The position numbers and the translations under genes were made by a program. From Methanosarcina sp. UBA5 (lineage in GTDB: Archaea; Halobacteriota; Methanosarcinia; Methanosarcinales; Methanosarcinaceae), in NCBI RefSeq assembly GCF_002505485.1, contig NZ_DAVG01000019.1:1-54002 (forward strand): a stretch of DNA of 54,002 bases. Direction: 5' to 3'. Position 1 is the stretch's first letter, and every line of letters starts with the position of its first letter. Below the pieces are notes generated by a model, which was not told the DNA's origin, did no database searches, and saw only the letters and a list, made by a program, of their open reading frames with translations. This document shows positions 25,732 through 34,844 of this stretch, one piece after another.

Positions 25732-25800
25732 TTGGTCACGTTTTTTGGTCACGTTTTTTGGTCAAGTTTTTTTGGTCAAACTTTTTTTGGTCAAGCTTTT
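25732..25800. repeat. GGTCA-T6 tandem repeat
   Basis: Five units of TTTTTTGGTCAAG type, 13 to 16 bases each, follow the toxin gene. GAAAAAAGGTTGTGA occurs twice after it (25803-25817 and 25856-25870), the second 35 bases before the ABC transporter start. The T runs could terminate the toxin transcript. Confidence 0.7.
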
Positions 25801-25905
25801 TTGAAAAAAGGTTGTGATATACACGACTTATACTGCTTTTTGGTTAGTTTTTTTCGAAAAAAGGTTGTGAGAACAATTTAAGTATTAAATGCATTATCAG
25901 GATAT

Positions 25906-26862
25906 ATGCAAGCAATTGAGGTATCTCATCTAATCAAAAAATTCGGCTCTCTTACCGCAATTAATGATATTAGTTTCTCAGTCGATGTGGGAGAAACATT
26001 TGGTTTTTTGGGCCCCAACGGCGCTGGCAAGACTACTACCATTCGTATTTTGACTGGAGTTTCGAGACCGACATCTGGAACGGCAACCATTTTTGGCCAT
26101 GATATTGAGCACGACACTATTGCCGCACGGCAATCAATGGGCATTGTGTCAGAGAATTCAAACGTTTATGACGACCTTACTGCATGGCAGAATATGATGT
26201 TTTCCGCCGAACTCTACCACGTAGGACGGAAAGAAAGAGAAAAAAAGGCAAACGAACTGCTCAAAAAATTTGAGCTATACGAACGGCGAAACGATAAAGC
26301 GCACGTTTTTTCAAAGGGGATGAAGCGGCGTCTGACGCTTGCAATGGGACTGGTTAATAGCCCGCGTTTGCTATTCCTTGATGAACCAACCTCGGGGCTC
26401 GATGTACAGAGTAATCTCATAATTCGGGACGTGGTTGCCGATCTCGTTCATGAGGGAGTCACGGTTTTTTTAACGACGCATAATATTGAAGAGGCAAATG
26501 TTATGTGTGACCGGGTAGCGATTATCAATAAAGGGCATATTGTTGCAATTGATGCCCCTGAATCCTTGAAAAAGACTATACAGAGCGTGCAGTCGATCGA
26601 GATCTCTTTTGATCATAATTCGGCAGATCAGCTTGACGAGCTTAGCCATCTTTCCATGGTAAATGAGGCACAAAAAGCAGGTGATAAGTTTAAGCTCTAT
26701 ACCGAAGATCACTCTGAGGTTATTAATGCAGTAATGGCTTATGCCCATACGCATAATCTTAAAGTTATCAGTATAACGACTCTTGGCCCTAGCCTTGAGG
26801 ATGTTTTCATACGGTTGACAGGTCTACAACGGACAGGTGAGAAAATCCATGCCATCGACTGA
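25906..26862 (+). CDS. ABC transporter ATP-binding protein, DrrA type
   Basis: The 318-residue protein has a Walker A GPNGAGKTTT near residue 39, a signature-like FSKGMKRRLTLAMGL (in place of LSGGQ), Walker B LLFLDEPTSGLD and the switch His in TTHNIEEA. The C-terminal 90 residues form the domain typical of DrrA/NatA-like exporters. With the next gene it would form an ABC-2 type exporter for drugs, lipids or sugars; the substrate is unknown. Arg codons here include many CGG/CGT/CGC, unlike the AGA/AGG-rich neighbours, which may point to transfer. The ATG at 25906 has only a weak ribosome binding site. Confidence 0.9.
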   Translation: MQAIEVSHLIKKFGSLTAINDISFSVDVGETFGFLGPNGAGKTTTIRILTGVSRPTSGTATIFGHDIEHDTIAARQSMGIVSENSNVYDDLTAWQNMMFSAELYHVGRKEREKKANELLKKFELYERRNDKAHVFSKGMKRRLTLAMGLVNSPRLLFLDEPTSGLDVQSNLIIRDVVADLVHEGVTVFLTTHNIEEANVMCDRVAIINKGHIVAIDAPESLKKTIQSVQSIEISFDHNSADQLDELSHLSMVNEAQKAGDKFKLYTEDHSEVINAVMAYAHTHNLKVISITTLGPSLEDVFIRLTGLQRTGEKIHAID

Positions 26863-27616
26863 TAATAAAGGATTGGCAAAGCGTCTTTCCTATGAAATCT
26901 CCGCTGCGTGGGCGATTGCCAAAAAAGACATGCGGATTTACTATTTTAAGCCCAATATCATAGTTTCCGGCTTATTTTTCCCCCTTTTCATGTTCCTTGC
27001 CTTTGCCATCGGAAAAAACACCCCGCCAGGTACGCTCATTCCTGGGCTAATTTCAATCACTCTCCTGTTTTCAGCTTCATCAATAGAACCAGTTTCAATA
27101 CCTATCGAACGGCGGGTAAAGACCTTTGAACGTCTGCTTTCGGCACCAATATCCTTATACTCACTGGTAACGGGCGAGAGCCTTAGCGGTTTTCTGTATA
27201 GTCTCGGCATTGCATGTTTACCGCTTGCCGTCGGTGTCTTTATGTTCGGTACGCCTATTATGAACATATCGATCCTTATTATTTCCATGGCGCTTACAGC
27301 GTTCTGTTTTGCGACCCTTGGAACATTATTTGCCGCATATCCCACTGAAAATGTGGGAGAGGTTATGTCGATACTCAACACGGTCAGGCTGCCACTTATT
27401 TTTATTTCCGGGGTTTTTATCCCTATATCGACTATGCCCAGGATAGGCCAGCAGATCGCACTGGTGTCGCCTCTTACCTACGGAAATGATATGATTGAGT
27501 ATGCTTATACTGGTAAATCGTTATTTTCACCGCTGGTGGATATTCTGGCGCTCATAATATTCATCCTGATCTTTCAGGTAACGGCAAACTACCTTTACAA
27601 AAAGTTCAATGAATGA
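26849..27616 (+). CDS. ABC-2 type transporter permease
   Basis: The 255-residue protein has six hydrophobic segments and the family stretch TFERLLSAPISLYSLVTGES near residues 90-110, with FISGVFIPISTMP near residue 185. ATG 26849 is preferred over GTG 26837 because AGGTGA (26835-26840) is at the right spacing for the ATG. It overlaps the ATPase gene by 14 bases, so the two are coupled and should assemble as one exporter in the membrane. Confidence 0.88.
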   Translation: MPSTDNKGLAKRLSYEISAAWAIAKKDMRIYYFKPNIIVSGLFFPLFMFLAFAIGKNTPPGTLIPGLISITLLFSASSIEPVSIPIERRVKTFERLLSAPISLYSLVTGESLSGFLYSLGIACLPLAVGVFMFGTPIMNISILIISMALTAFCFATLGTLFAAYPTENVGEVMSILNTVRLPLIFISGVFIPISTMPRIGQQIALVSPLTYGNDMIEYAYTGKSLFSPLVDILALIIFILIFQVTANYLYKKFNE

Positions 27617-27717
27617 GAAAGGCAAACAAAGTCTGGATTAGAGAAAGTAATAAAAGAATAAAAGAACACTAAAAGAACAATTGAATTGGAGACTCGTTAT
27701 AATCTGAGGAAATCGGG

Positions 27718-28455
27718 ATGAGGAAAAACGATAGAATCAGTGCCTGTGGCAGGACTATAAATTACGAGATCGTATACAGTAAAAAGAGAAAGAGAGCAGC
27801 TATTTTAGTCCGTCCGGACATGCGAGTTGAGTTTCGGGCGCCTCAGGGGCTGAGTGCGGATACTATCCGGGAAATGATTGAAGGAAAAGCTCCGTGGATA
27901 TTTAAAAAGCTGGAATGGTTCGAGGCAAACAGGCTGCCTGATCAAAAAAAGCAATATTGTGAAGGAGAAATTTATTTCTATCTCGGCAGAGAGTATCCTC
28001 TGAGAATCACATTCGTGAATAACGTTAAAAAACCCCTGGCTTTTTTCAAGAATTTTGAACTTGATGTTGAGGTTCCTGAGAATACTTCTGAAGAACAGCT
28101 TCCCTTGCTGGTGAAAGAAACTGTCTGGAACTTTTATAGCGAACGTGCCGAAGAGGAAGTTGAGAAGCTTCTGAAGAGTTATTCAAAAAAGCTCGGGGTA
28201 GCCACTCCGAGTTTTAAGGTAAAGCACCAGAAAAGGCGCTGGGGAAGCTGTTCTGCAGAGAATGTACTGAGGATAAATTTCCAGCTTATAATGGCTCCGT
28301 CCAGGCAGCTCGAATATGTAGTAGTGCACGAACTCTGCCACGTAAAAGAGAAAAATCATTCAGTACGATTCTGGAAACTTGTCAGAAAACTCATGCCTGA
28401 TTATGAAGAACACAGGAATAGCCTGAAAAAAGACGGCTGGAAATATGTACTTTGA
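27718..28455 (+). CDS. YgjP-like (DUF45) zinc metallopeptidase
   Basis: The 245-residue soluble protein has the family motif HELCHVKEKNHSVRFW near residue 197, with the zinc-binding HExxH and a third His in the NHS segment. The preceding KRRWGSCSAENVLRINFQLI is also diagnostic. YgjP/DUF45 proteins are M48-like metallopeptidases of unknown substrate. ATG 27718 follows GGGATG directly, so the ribosome binding site is weak. It lies 101 bases after the ABC permease on the same strand and may be co-transcribed. Confidence 0.88.
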   Translation: MRKNDRISACGRTINYEIVYSKKRKRAAILVRPDMRVEFRAPQGLSADTIREMIEGKAPWIFKKLEWFEANRLPDQKKQYCEGEIYFYLGREYPLRITFVNNVKKPLAFFKNFELDVEVPENTSEEQLPLLVKETVWNFYSERAEEEVEKLLKSYSKKLGVATPSFKVKHQKRRWGSCSAENVLRINFQLIMAPSRQLEYVVVHELCHVKEKNHSVRFWKLVRKLMPDYEEHRNSLKKDGWKYVL

Positions 28456-28781
28456 AGCAGGTAAAGCTAAGACTAATTTTTAAGAATGATTTGGGTTAAG
28501 ATATTTTATGACTTTATACCTTAGAAACACTGTATAGATATAATGAAAATATCTTATAGACTTACCCAATTTGCAGTATAAAATTTATTAATATCATATA
28601 TAAAACTACAGTATACTTTTTGATGCCTTCATATTATATATTCAAAAGGTGACCATAAGTACGGATATCTGAGAAGGTGCGCTTCAAAAAATTAAGATTT
28701 TTGACAGATTCTCTAATCTCGTCCCTTACAGATGCCCATTCTCTATAAACACCACCTTTTAATTACATCGGGAGCGCAGAG
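28456..28781. other. AT-rich spacer
   Basis: No gene or clear repeat is seen between the metallopeptidase and the IS200/IS605-like remnant. Confidence 0.5.
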
Positions 28782-29036
28782 GGTCACGAATACCCCATCC
28801 TTCAGGTTGGGGATGAAGTGAACCCTCGCCTCTTCGTTTTCTCTTTAAATATCTAAACCATAGCTTCCTTTTATAGAGATAGTAAATCGGATAGGAAACC
28901 GAGGTCAAAATTTCAATCACTTGTGTTAAGGAAGCCTTGTTAAAGGATATTTAGTCATCTGTATCCAAGTAACCGGGCGGGCGGCCCGAAGCATACCCCA
29001 TCCTTTAGGGTGGGGTGGCCGCACGCAATTTGATTT
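28782..29036. mobile_element. IS200/IS605-like remnant without transposase
   Basis: The left part has AATACCCCATCCTTCAGGTT then GGGGATGAAGTGAACCC (hairpin 28785-28810), and the right part has ATACCCC, hairpin CCCCATCCTTTAGGGTGGGG, then GGCCGCACGCAATTTGATTT to 29036. Hairpins near both ends with unequal flanks are typical of IS200/IS605 elements, which have no inverted terminal repeats. The roughly 180 bases between hold no tnpA or tnpB ORF. The right part matches 12718-12766. Confidence 0.5.
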
Positions 29037-29178
29037 TATTTTTTCAAGAATTTCCTTAATGTTATTTTTAGGCTTACCTGTTACATGTTTTATCCTGGAT
29101 AATTTCGCTTTTTAAATCCGCCACCTTTGACCTAGCTTCTTGCCGCACCTCAGATGAAATTAAAACATAATTCGAGAA
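29018..29178 (-). pseudogene. Remnant of a small helical protein
   Basis: The minus strand reads YVLISSEVRQEARSKVADLK and then, after one frame change near 29085, HVTGKPKNNIKEILEKIKSN, running into the IS200/IS605-like end. There is no start codon. It could be the tail of an antitoxin-like or DNA-binding protein cut by the insertion; no family is recognised. Confidence 0.3.
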
Positions 29179-29241
29179 ATTAAGAAAAAAATTACGCTAG
29201 AACAGAAAAATCATAATGTTGAAAAATCATAATATTTTTAG

Positions 29242-29324
29242 TGCGGGAGAAGGGATTCGAACCCCTGAACGCCTGCGCGAAACGATCTTGAGTCGTTCAC
29301 CGTTGACCGCTTGGTTACTCCCGC
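29242..29324 (-). tRNA. tRNA-Leu (CAA)
   Basis: The acceptor stem is GCGGGAG (5') with CTCCCGC (3'), followed by discriminator A. The anticodon stem AACGA/TCGTT encloses the loop CTCAAGA, giving anticodon CAA. A long variable arm of the class II type and the T arm GGGGTTCGAATCCC are present. No CCA is encoded and no intron is seen. Confidence 0.93.
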
Positions 29325-29570
29325 ATTTTACGGAATCCAATAAGGTAACGATAGAACTAGCATATAAAGCTAATCCTGTAAGCACACTATCTTCCAAAAT
29401 ATTAAAAGTAAATTATCCTGCAAAATCCTATAAGTAAACCATCCTGAAATTAAGTTAATTCTATAAGTAAACAAGTTCTGTAAAAATTTTAATTCTGGAG
29501 CTATTGCCTGTATTTAATTTGGTTTTCCAATTTCTGGATTTCCTACTTCAAACTTTAAGTTGCCTGACGT
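29325..29570. other. AT-rich spacer with short repeats
   Basis: ATCCTGNAAG- and CCTATAAGTAAA-like words recur through 29360-29480. It is shared by the tRNA promoter region and the cutA 3' end; no gene is seen. Confidence 0.35.
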
Positions 29571-29888
29571 TCAGGCTCCTTCGCCTGAACTATTAATGTG
29601 AACCCAGTCAAGATACTCCTTTTCTCCTTCAATTCCCCAGAATTCTATTGCGGGCATTTCATACGTATGTAGCGATTTTACGAGCCTTATAATTTCTTCA
29701 AAGCGTGAAGAGTCAGTTTTTACAAACATTGCAATCTCATTATCTTCTTCAAGCTTTTCCTTCCATCGGTAAACCGAAGATACTGGAAACATATTTACGC
29801 AGGCTGCAAGCCTCCTTGAAACCAGCTCTCTTGCGATCTCTGATGCATTCTCAATACTTCCGGTTGTTATATATACAATTCCAAGCAT
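29571..29888 (-). CDS. cutA: Divalent cation tolerance protein CutA
   Basis: The 105-residue protein matches CutA1 throughout: IVYITTGSIENASEIARELV at the N terminus, RRLAACVNMFPVSSVYRWK, then MFVKTDSSRFEEII and the C-terminal YEMPAIEFWGIEGEKEYLDW. CutA forms a stable trimer related to PII signalling proteins and binds Cu(II) in bacteria; its physiological role in archaea is unclear. The frame could extend 25 codons upstream, but ATG 29886-29888 has GAGGTG 7 bases before it and fits the family length. Confidence 0.93.
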   Translation of the reverse strand: MLGIVYITTGSIENASEIARELVSRRLAACVNMFPVSSVYRWKEKLEEDNEIAMFVKTDSSRFEEIIRLVKSLHTYEMPAIEFWGIEGEKEYLDWVHINSSGEGA

Positions 29889-30541
29889 GAACAGACACCT
29901 CACGGAAACCTGATCTCCACGGAAACCTGATCTCGCGAACAAGATATTTAACGTAAAGCACATTATTCACTATGTAACTAGAGTCTATCGCCTTGGCTTT
30001 AGAACTGGGTGGCTGTAGAACTTCTCGATATTCGCTGTAAAATTTCTCTGCATTGGCTATTATTCTAAACTTCCATATGTATTTTTATATAATTATGATG
30101 CATTTTCAATATATCTTTTCCAAATAGGAGTCTTTTTAAAAAGGAATGGCAATATATACCGATTTAAAATAGTAAGGCATACTATAACATTTTTATATCA
30201 TATTGAGCACTAGAACTCAACGTGATGAATTAATTGGCGCAGAATCTCAGAAGCAGAGTTAGAGACACAGAATTATATTAACAGTATATTAACAGTAATA
30301 ATAGTTATAAATATGTGCTAAAAGTTATAAATATGTGCTCTCAACAGTTCTAAATTTACAATTTAATCCCAAAATCATACTAACTAGCTTATTCATAGCC
30401 GGATAAGTCTAATTAACAACTAGTTAGACGACTAAGTTTAATTAACAATTGATTCAGCATAATTCACAATATGTTATATTTAATTCATGAATGGTTAAGC
30501 TTAATTATAATTGGCTCAGCTCAATAATTCGGAGAATTCCC
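29889..30541. other. Long AT-rich spacer with degenerate repeats
   Basis: AGTTATAAATATGTGCT occurs twice at 30303 and 30323. From about 30400 to 30520 a loosely repeated TAATTAACAAYTRRTTMRRC-type unit of about 30 bases fills the region and runs into the apparent N-terminal extension of the next gene. A divergent promoter region is expected here. Confidence 0.5.
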
Positions 30542-32338
30542 TTGAATGGCACAAGCATTGCACTGAGTATTTTTTTACTGTACTGGTTCGCCGTTTCCGT
30601 TCTTGATAGGAAAGGTATTCTGGAGAAGTATAACATAAGCACCTTCGGGCCACTTCCCATCCTTATGATCAGGACAACTAAGGGTCTCAAGCTGCTGGAT
30701 GTACTGGCCCGTCCGAAGTCTTACTGGAGAAACTTTGCAAATCTTGGAATCTTACTAATGTTTGCAGGTATGATTGCAATGTTCCTGGTCGTAGCCCTCT
30801 CAGACATTGGGCTGTATACTTCTTTCCTTAACGGAAATGTACCTGAACCGGGAAAATATAATTCTCCGAGAAATATCTTTCTTATTCCTGGATTAAACGA
30901 ATTCATTCCCTTTACCTGGGGAATTATTGCCCTTATAGTCACGCTTGTCGTGCACGAATTCTCGCATGCGATTCTTTGTAGAGTTGAAGGCATTCGGGTC
31001 AAATCAATGGGCATCCTGTATGCTCTGGTTCCTATAGGAGGTTTTGCAGAACCAGATGATGAACAGCTTTTCGGGCCGAAAGAGAAAACCGAAAGGAAAC
31101 TTCCGCTGACAGCCACAATCGAGGAAATCGAAGAATGGGAAAAAGAAGAAAAAATAAGGCAAGAAACTGAGGAAACGAGGTATGCAGAACCGAAATCCAA
31201 TCCTGTAATAGGTGCAACAAGAACTCAGAGAGCCCGGGTTCTTGCAGCAGGCGTTATGGCCAATTTCAGCGTAGCTTTTATCGCTTTCCTACTCTTTTTC
31301 GGGCCTGTACTCGGGGCAATCGCGCCCTTAAGTGATGCCATGATCTTGAGCGTAAATGAAAGTTCTCCGGCTGACCATGCAGGACTCGAGAAAGGTATGA
31401 TAATAACACAGATTAATGATACAAATATCACGACAGCCGGAGATCTACAAACGTACCTCGAAAAAACCCGGCCAGGAGACACGGTCCGCATTTATGCCGT
31501 AAAAAACGATACAGTTTCCATGCATGATTTACAGGTTGCCTCAGTTCCTGGGGGCTATATTGGCGGAGTGCTCGTAGGAGGGGTTGTTTCGGGAAGCCCC
31601 GCCGATGCCGCAGGGATCGAAACTGGAATGACAATGATCCGAATCAACAATACGGAGATGCAAAATATTTCAAGTTTCGTAAGCTTTATGGAAACCACCA
31701 GGGCAAACCAGACTGTAGAAGTAGAACTTCTCCCCCCTGAAAACTATACAGGTAACCTCACTGAAAGAGGCACTGTTGTTTTCGACGTGCCGTTGTCATC
31801 CAATTCTTCGGACAATGATCATGGTTTCCTTGGAGTTATTTACGGGAATAATGCAGTTATGAAACTCCCGATGCTCGGAATCTCCGTATTGATGCCTCAA
31901 GCAAAAGTGTATCTTGAAGCCCTTAAGCAAATTCCATCCTTGTTAACCATACCAACAGGTTGGATAATTCTTTTTGGACTTCCCATCTATGGATTTGCAG
32001 GGGAGGGATTCCGGGGCTTTTCAGGTACCTTCATGCAGTTTTTCCATCCTGTGGGCTGGGCAGAACCTCTGGGAATAGGAATTTTCTGGATTGCAAATAC
32101 CCTGCTCTGGGTTGGCTGGCTGAACTTTTATGTTGGACTGTTCAACTGTTTGCCTGCCGTGCCCCTGGATGGAGGACACGTATTTAGGGATTCTACCTAT
32201 TCCTTTGTATACCGTTTCACAAGGAACGATTCAATCTCGGAAAAGGTCTCAAACTCTATTACAGCGAGCTTTTCGATGTTGATCCTGTTCTCGTTTATAT
32301 TTATGATACTCGGGCCTTATATAGGACAATGGATTTGA
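30542..32338 (+). CDS. Site-2 protease (M50 family) with two PDZ domains
   Basis: The roughly 598-residue membrane protease has the zinc motif HEFSH (residues 138-142) and the third ligand region LPAVPLDGGHVFRD (Asp543). Two PDZ domains lie between them (NESSPADHAGLEKGMIITQI and GSPADAAGIETGMTMIRI, about residues 275-430). Intramembrane proteases of this kind release regulators or clear signal peptides by cutting within the membrane. A charged, Glu-rich insertion (EEIEEWEKEEKIRQE) lies in the first cytoplasmic loop. The frame extends to ATG 30491, but that extension is made of the degenerate repeat that fills the spacer, while TTG 30542 has GGAG 7 bases upstream, so TTG is preferred. Confidence 0.88.
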   Translation: MNGTSIALSIFLLYWFAVSVLDRKGILEKYNISTFGPLPILMIRTTKGLKLLDVLARPKSYWRNFANLGILLMFAGMIAMFLVVALSDIGLYTSFLNGNVPEPGKYNSPRNIFLIPGLNEFIPFTWGIIALIVTLVVHEFSHAILCRVEGIRVKSMGILYALVPIGGFAEPDDEQLFGPKEKTERKLPLTATIEEIEEWEKEEKIRQETEETRYAEPKSNPVIGATRTQRARVLAAGVMANFSVAFIAFLLFFGPVLGAIAPLSDAMILSVNESSPADHAGLEKGMIITQINDTNITTAGDLQTYLEKTRPGDTVRIYAVKNDTVSMHDLQVASVPGGYIGGVLVGGVVSGSPADAAGIETGMTMIRINNTEMQNISSFVSFMETTRANQTVEVELLPPENYTGNLTERGTVVFDVPLSSNSSDNDHGFLGVIYGNNAVMKLPMLGISVLMPQAKVYLEALKQIPSLLTIPTGWIILFGLPIYGFAGEGFRGFSGTFMQFFHPVGWAEPLGIGIFWIANTLLWVGWLNFYVGLFNCLPAVPLDGGHVFRDSTYSFVYRFTRNDSISEKVSNSITASFSMLILFSFIFMILGPYIGQWI

Positions 32339-32546
32339 TTAACGTCGAAGCTTCAGACTGAACCCTGGCTTCACGAAAGTTATGAGGCTTCGGGTTTACC
32401 TCCTTTCCCAATTTCTTATTCATGCTGAATCTTTCAATTACTTTTTCCTTTTACTTTCAAATCCTTTTCCATGTTTAATCCCGAAAAACTATTTGCATAA
32501 TATTTTTGTTAAACTGAAAATATATAGAACTATTAGTAGTATCTAC

Positions 32547-32695
32547 AGGACATTTATCAGTAACGTCTATAAGACATTAACCAGTAACAGCTAGATGTTT
32601 TATCAGTTAGTTCAAGACATTAACCAGTAACGGCTAGAAGATGTTTCTCAGTAGTAGTTACAAGACGTTGACCAGTAACAGATATAAGACGCTTC
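32547..32695. repeat. 24-bp degenerate tandem repeat
   Basis: About six or seven units close to AAGACATTAACCAGTAACRG plus CTAG or similar. The best units are 32571-32594 and 32614-32637. They end about 40 bases before the K+ channel gene. Confidence 0.75.
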
Positions 32696-32735
32696 AGCTT
32701 AATCTTATCAGGAAAATTCAGGCAGGACTTCAAGG

Positions 32736-33779
32736 ATGGCTACTTCCGGGAGAAAGAACATCAGTTCCATAACAGGGCTTCGGAAGCTACTTCACAGGCG
32801 TCCCTATCTCGCGTACAAAATAGTGTCTGTGTTCCTGTTTGCTATATATGTTCTGACTTTCGAGTATCTCATGGCTTTTGAGAAACAGCCCGAAAATGCA
32901 AACCTCATTACTGCTATTTACTGGGCCACAACCACCATTGCAACAGTGGGGTATGGAGATGTGGTCTTTACTTCCCTGCCAGGAAGACTTTTTACTATAA
33001 TCGTGCAGGTTCTGGGCATAATTTTGATTTCGGGTTTTCTTATAACCTATGTTGTTACTCCCTGGATGGACAAGGTTATCAAGTTCAGGCTGCCAAGAAG
33101 GGTCTCTTCCGGCATGAAAGATCACATAGTTATCTGCGGATACAATCAACTGGTTGAAACCCTGATAGATGAATTGGCCGAGCAGGATATGCTCTTTGTA
33201 ATAGTCGAAGACGAAGAAGAGCTCATCAGAGAACTTGTTTATAAAAACATTCCCTGCATTTTCGGGTCTCCGAGTGATAAGCAAACCCTTATGAACGCTG
33301 GTATAGAAAAAGCCAAACTCCTTATTGCAAATAAATCGGATGAAAGAAACGCGAATATCGTTTTGACTGCTAGGGAATTTCAATATATCAATATTATTGC
33401 CATTGTCGAGGACCAATCTAACTCAAGGTATCTCAAATATGCAGGGGCCGATACCGTCGTTTCTCCTAAATCGATGTTCGGGCAGTTTATCGGAAGGAAG
33501 GCAATGGACAGGCTTGTAAGCCGGGTTACGGGAGCGACTGAGATTTTTGAGGGGGTTCACATTGTTGAGTTTCCTGTTTACCTGAAAAGCCCTCTTATAG
33601 GCAAGTCGCTTAAGGAAATCTCCAGCCAGCAGCTCACGGGTGCAAAGATTGTAGGAATCTGGAATAGTGGGACATTGTCTTTTGATCCTAAGGAAGAAGA
33701 TATTGTCCGTGAGAATACCGTTTTACTAGCTGTAGGGACCCGTGAAGAACTTTCAAAACTGAAGAGACTGACACACTGA
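32736..33779 (+). CDS. Potassium channel with RCK (TrkA-N/TrkA-C) domain
   Basis: The 347-residue protein has one pore module: a first membrane helix (residues 28-46), the pore loop with selectivity filter TVGYGD (residues 70-75) and a second helix, followed by an RCK domain and a TrkA-C domain. MthK-like channels open when the RCK ring binds Ca2+ or nucleotides. The RCK dinucleotide motif here reads VICGYNQLVETL rather than GxGxxG, so NAD(H) binding may be altered. ATG 32736 follows CAGGACTTCAAGG. A separate RCK protein is encoded 175 bases downstream and may join the gating ring. Confidence 0.92.
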   Translation: MATSGRKNISSITGLRKLLHRRPYLAYKIVSVFLFAIYVLTFEYLMAFEKQPENANLITAIYWATTTIATVGYGDVVFTSLPGRLFTIIVQVLGIILISGFLITYVVTPWMDKVIKFRLPRRVSSGMKDHIVICGYNQLVETLIDELAEQDMLFVIVEDEEELIRELVYKNIPCIFGSPSDKQTLMNAGIEKAKLLIANKSDERNANIVLTAREFQYINIIAIVEDQSNSRYLKYAGADTVVSPKSMFGQFIGRKAMDRLVSRVTGATEIFEGVHIVEFPVYLKSPLIGKSLKEISSQQLTGAKIVGIWNSGTLSFDPKEEDIVRENTVLLAVGTREELSKLKRLTH

Positions 33780-33954
33780 TTGAATCTTTAAAACTTAAGA
33801 AATTAACACACTGACTGATAGTCAAAACTGAAATAAACTGATATTTGATATACATAACAAATTTATTTGCATAAACTGTGAAAAGGCGAGCTTTAAATAT
33901 AAAAACTCGAAACTGAATTTGGCGAGTGCAATTTTACAGGACCTGGGAGCAAAA

Positions 33955-34632
33955 ATGGAGCCAAAAGGCCATCTTATCGTACTGGGATATGGGGACGTTG
34001 GAAAGAGCATAGTAAATATACTTTATGGAAGCCCGTTCCGCTTTGTAGTTGTGGACTCAAATGATAAAGTCTTTGAAAATGTAGACTTTGAACATCTCGT
34101 TGGTAACGGAGCAGATGAAGACATACTGCTTGCAGCTGGAGTAAAAACAGCTTCTTTTGAATTTGTGGCTCTTAATGATGATACCAATGTTATTTTCGCA
34201 ACTCTTATTTCTAGGAATCTGAATCCGGAACTTACCATTGTGGCAAGGGCAAATTCCGTGAAATCAATTGACAAGATCTACAAGGCAGGAGCTGACTACG
34301 TGGGTTCTCTTTCCATAGTAGCTGGCCAGATGCTTGCCAAAATGACTGCAAACTGCATGGGAAAAAGCTGTAGTATCGATGAGGATATAATGCTTTACGA
34401 GGGCATAGAAATCGAAAAACACCACGTTGACAGGGATTCTCTTCTTGATAATAGGTCAATAGAAGAGCTTGATCTTGAAGGACAGATCGGGTGTACTATA
34501 GTAGGCATCGAACGCGGAAAACATGTCATAACGGTTATTAAAAGGCAGACAACAATAAGGGCAGGAGATATCATTGCAGTTGTGGGAAGCAGCAAGCAGA
34601 TTTCAGAGTTTAAGGAAAGATATGTCGATTAA
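33955..34632 (+). CDS. RCK/TrkA-type NAD-binding protein
   Basis: This 225-residue soluble protein has an intact Rossmann motif LIVLGYGDVGKSIV at the N terminus, a TrkA-N fold with VVDSNDKVFENVDFEHLVGN then GADEDILLAAGV, and a TrkA-C domain ending in AGDIIAVVGSSKQI. It has no membrane part, so it would serve as the gating subunit of a K+ channel or Trk/Ktr transporter, most simply the channel next door. TTG 33919 would add 12 residues; ATG 33955 with GGGAG 5 to 9 bases upstream is preferred. Confidence 0.85.
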   Translation: MEPKGHLIVLGYGDVGKSIVNILYGSPFRFVVVDSNDKVFENVDFEHLVGNGADEDILLAAGVKTASFEFVALNDDTNVIFATLISRNLNPELTIVARANSVKSIDKIYKAGADYVGSLSIVAGQMLAKMTANCMGKSCSIDEDIMLYEGIEIEKHHVDRDSLLDNRSIEELDLEGQIGCTIVGIERGKHVITVIKRQTTIRAGDIIAVVGSSKQISEFKERYVD

Positions 34633-34682
34633 ATAGCTCGATTTTAAACTTTTTTACTTTTTAGTTATAACGATTTAACTCT

Positions 34683-34774
34683 AATTTTAAAGCTTACTTA
34701 ACACCATTTTGAAACTTACTTTGCTCTGATTTTTAAACTTATTTAATACTATTCCAAAACTTAATAAATTCTTT
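34683..34774. repeat. 23-bp tandem repeat, four copies
   Basis: Units at 34683, 34706, 34729 and 34752, each close to ATTTTNAAACTTANTTAAYN plus three bases. They fill the spacer before the KaiC-like gene. Confidence 0.75.
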
Positions 34775-34844
34775 GGGAAAGAATATATTACTTAAGACAT
34801 ATTATCATAGATAAGAAACTTATCTACATTTAAAATGTGATAGT

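Noticed and set aside
32395..32408. Strong AAAGGAGGT on the minus strand near 32400
   Set aside because: No ATG, GTG or TTG lies at proper spacing, so it is a chance match.
32382..32594. 70-residue ORF after the site-2 protease
   Set aside because: Its C-terminal half is made of the 24-bp tandem repeat and there is no proper ribosome binding site.
32547..32695. 24-bp repeats as a CRISPR array
   Set aside because: Units follow each other directly with no spacers, and no cas genes are near.
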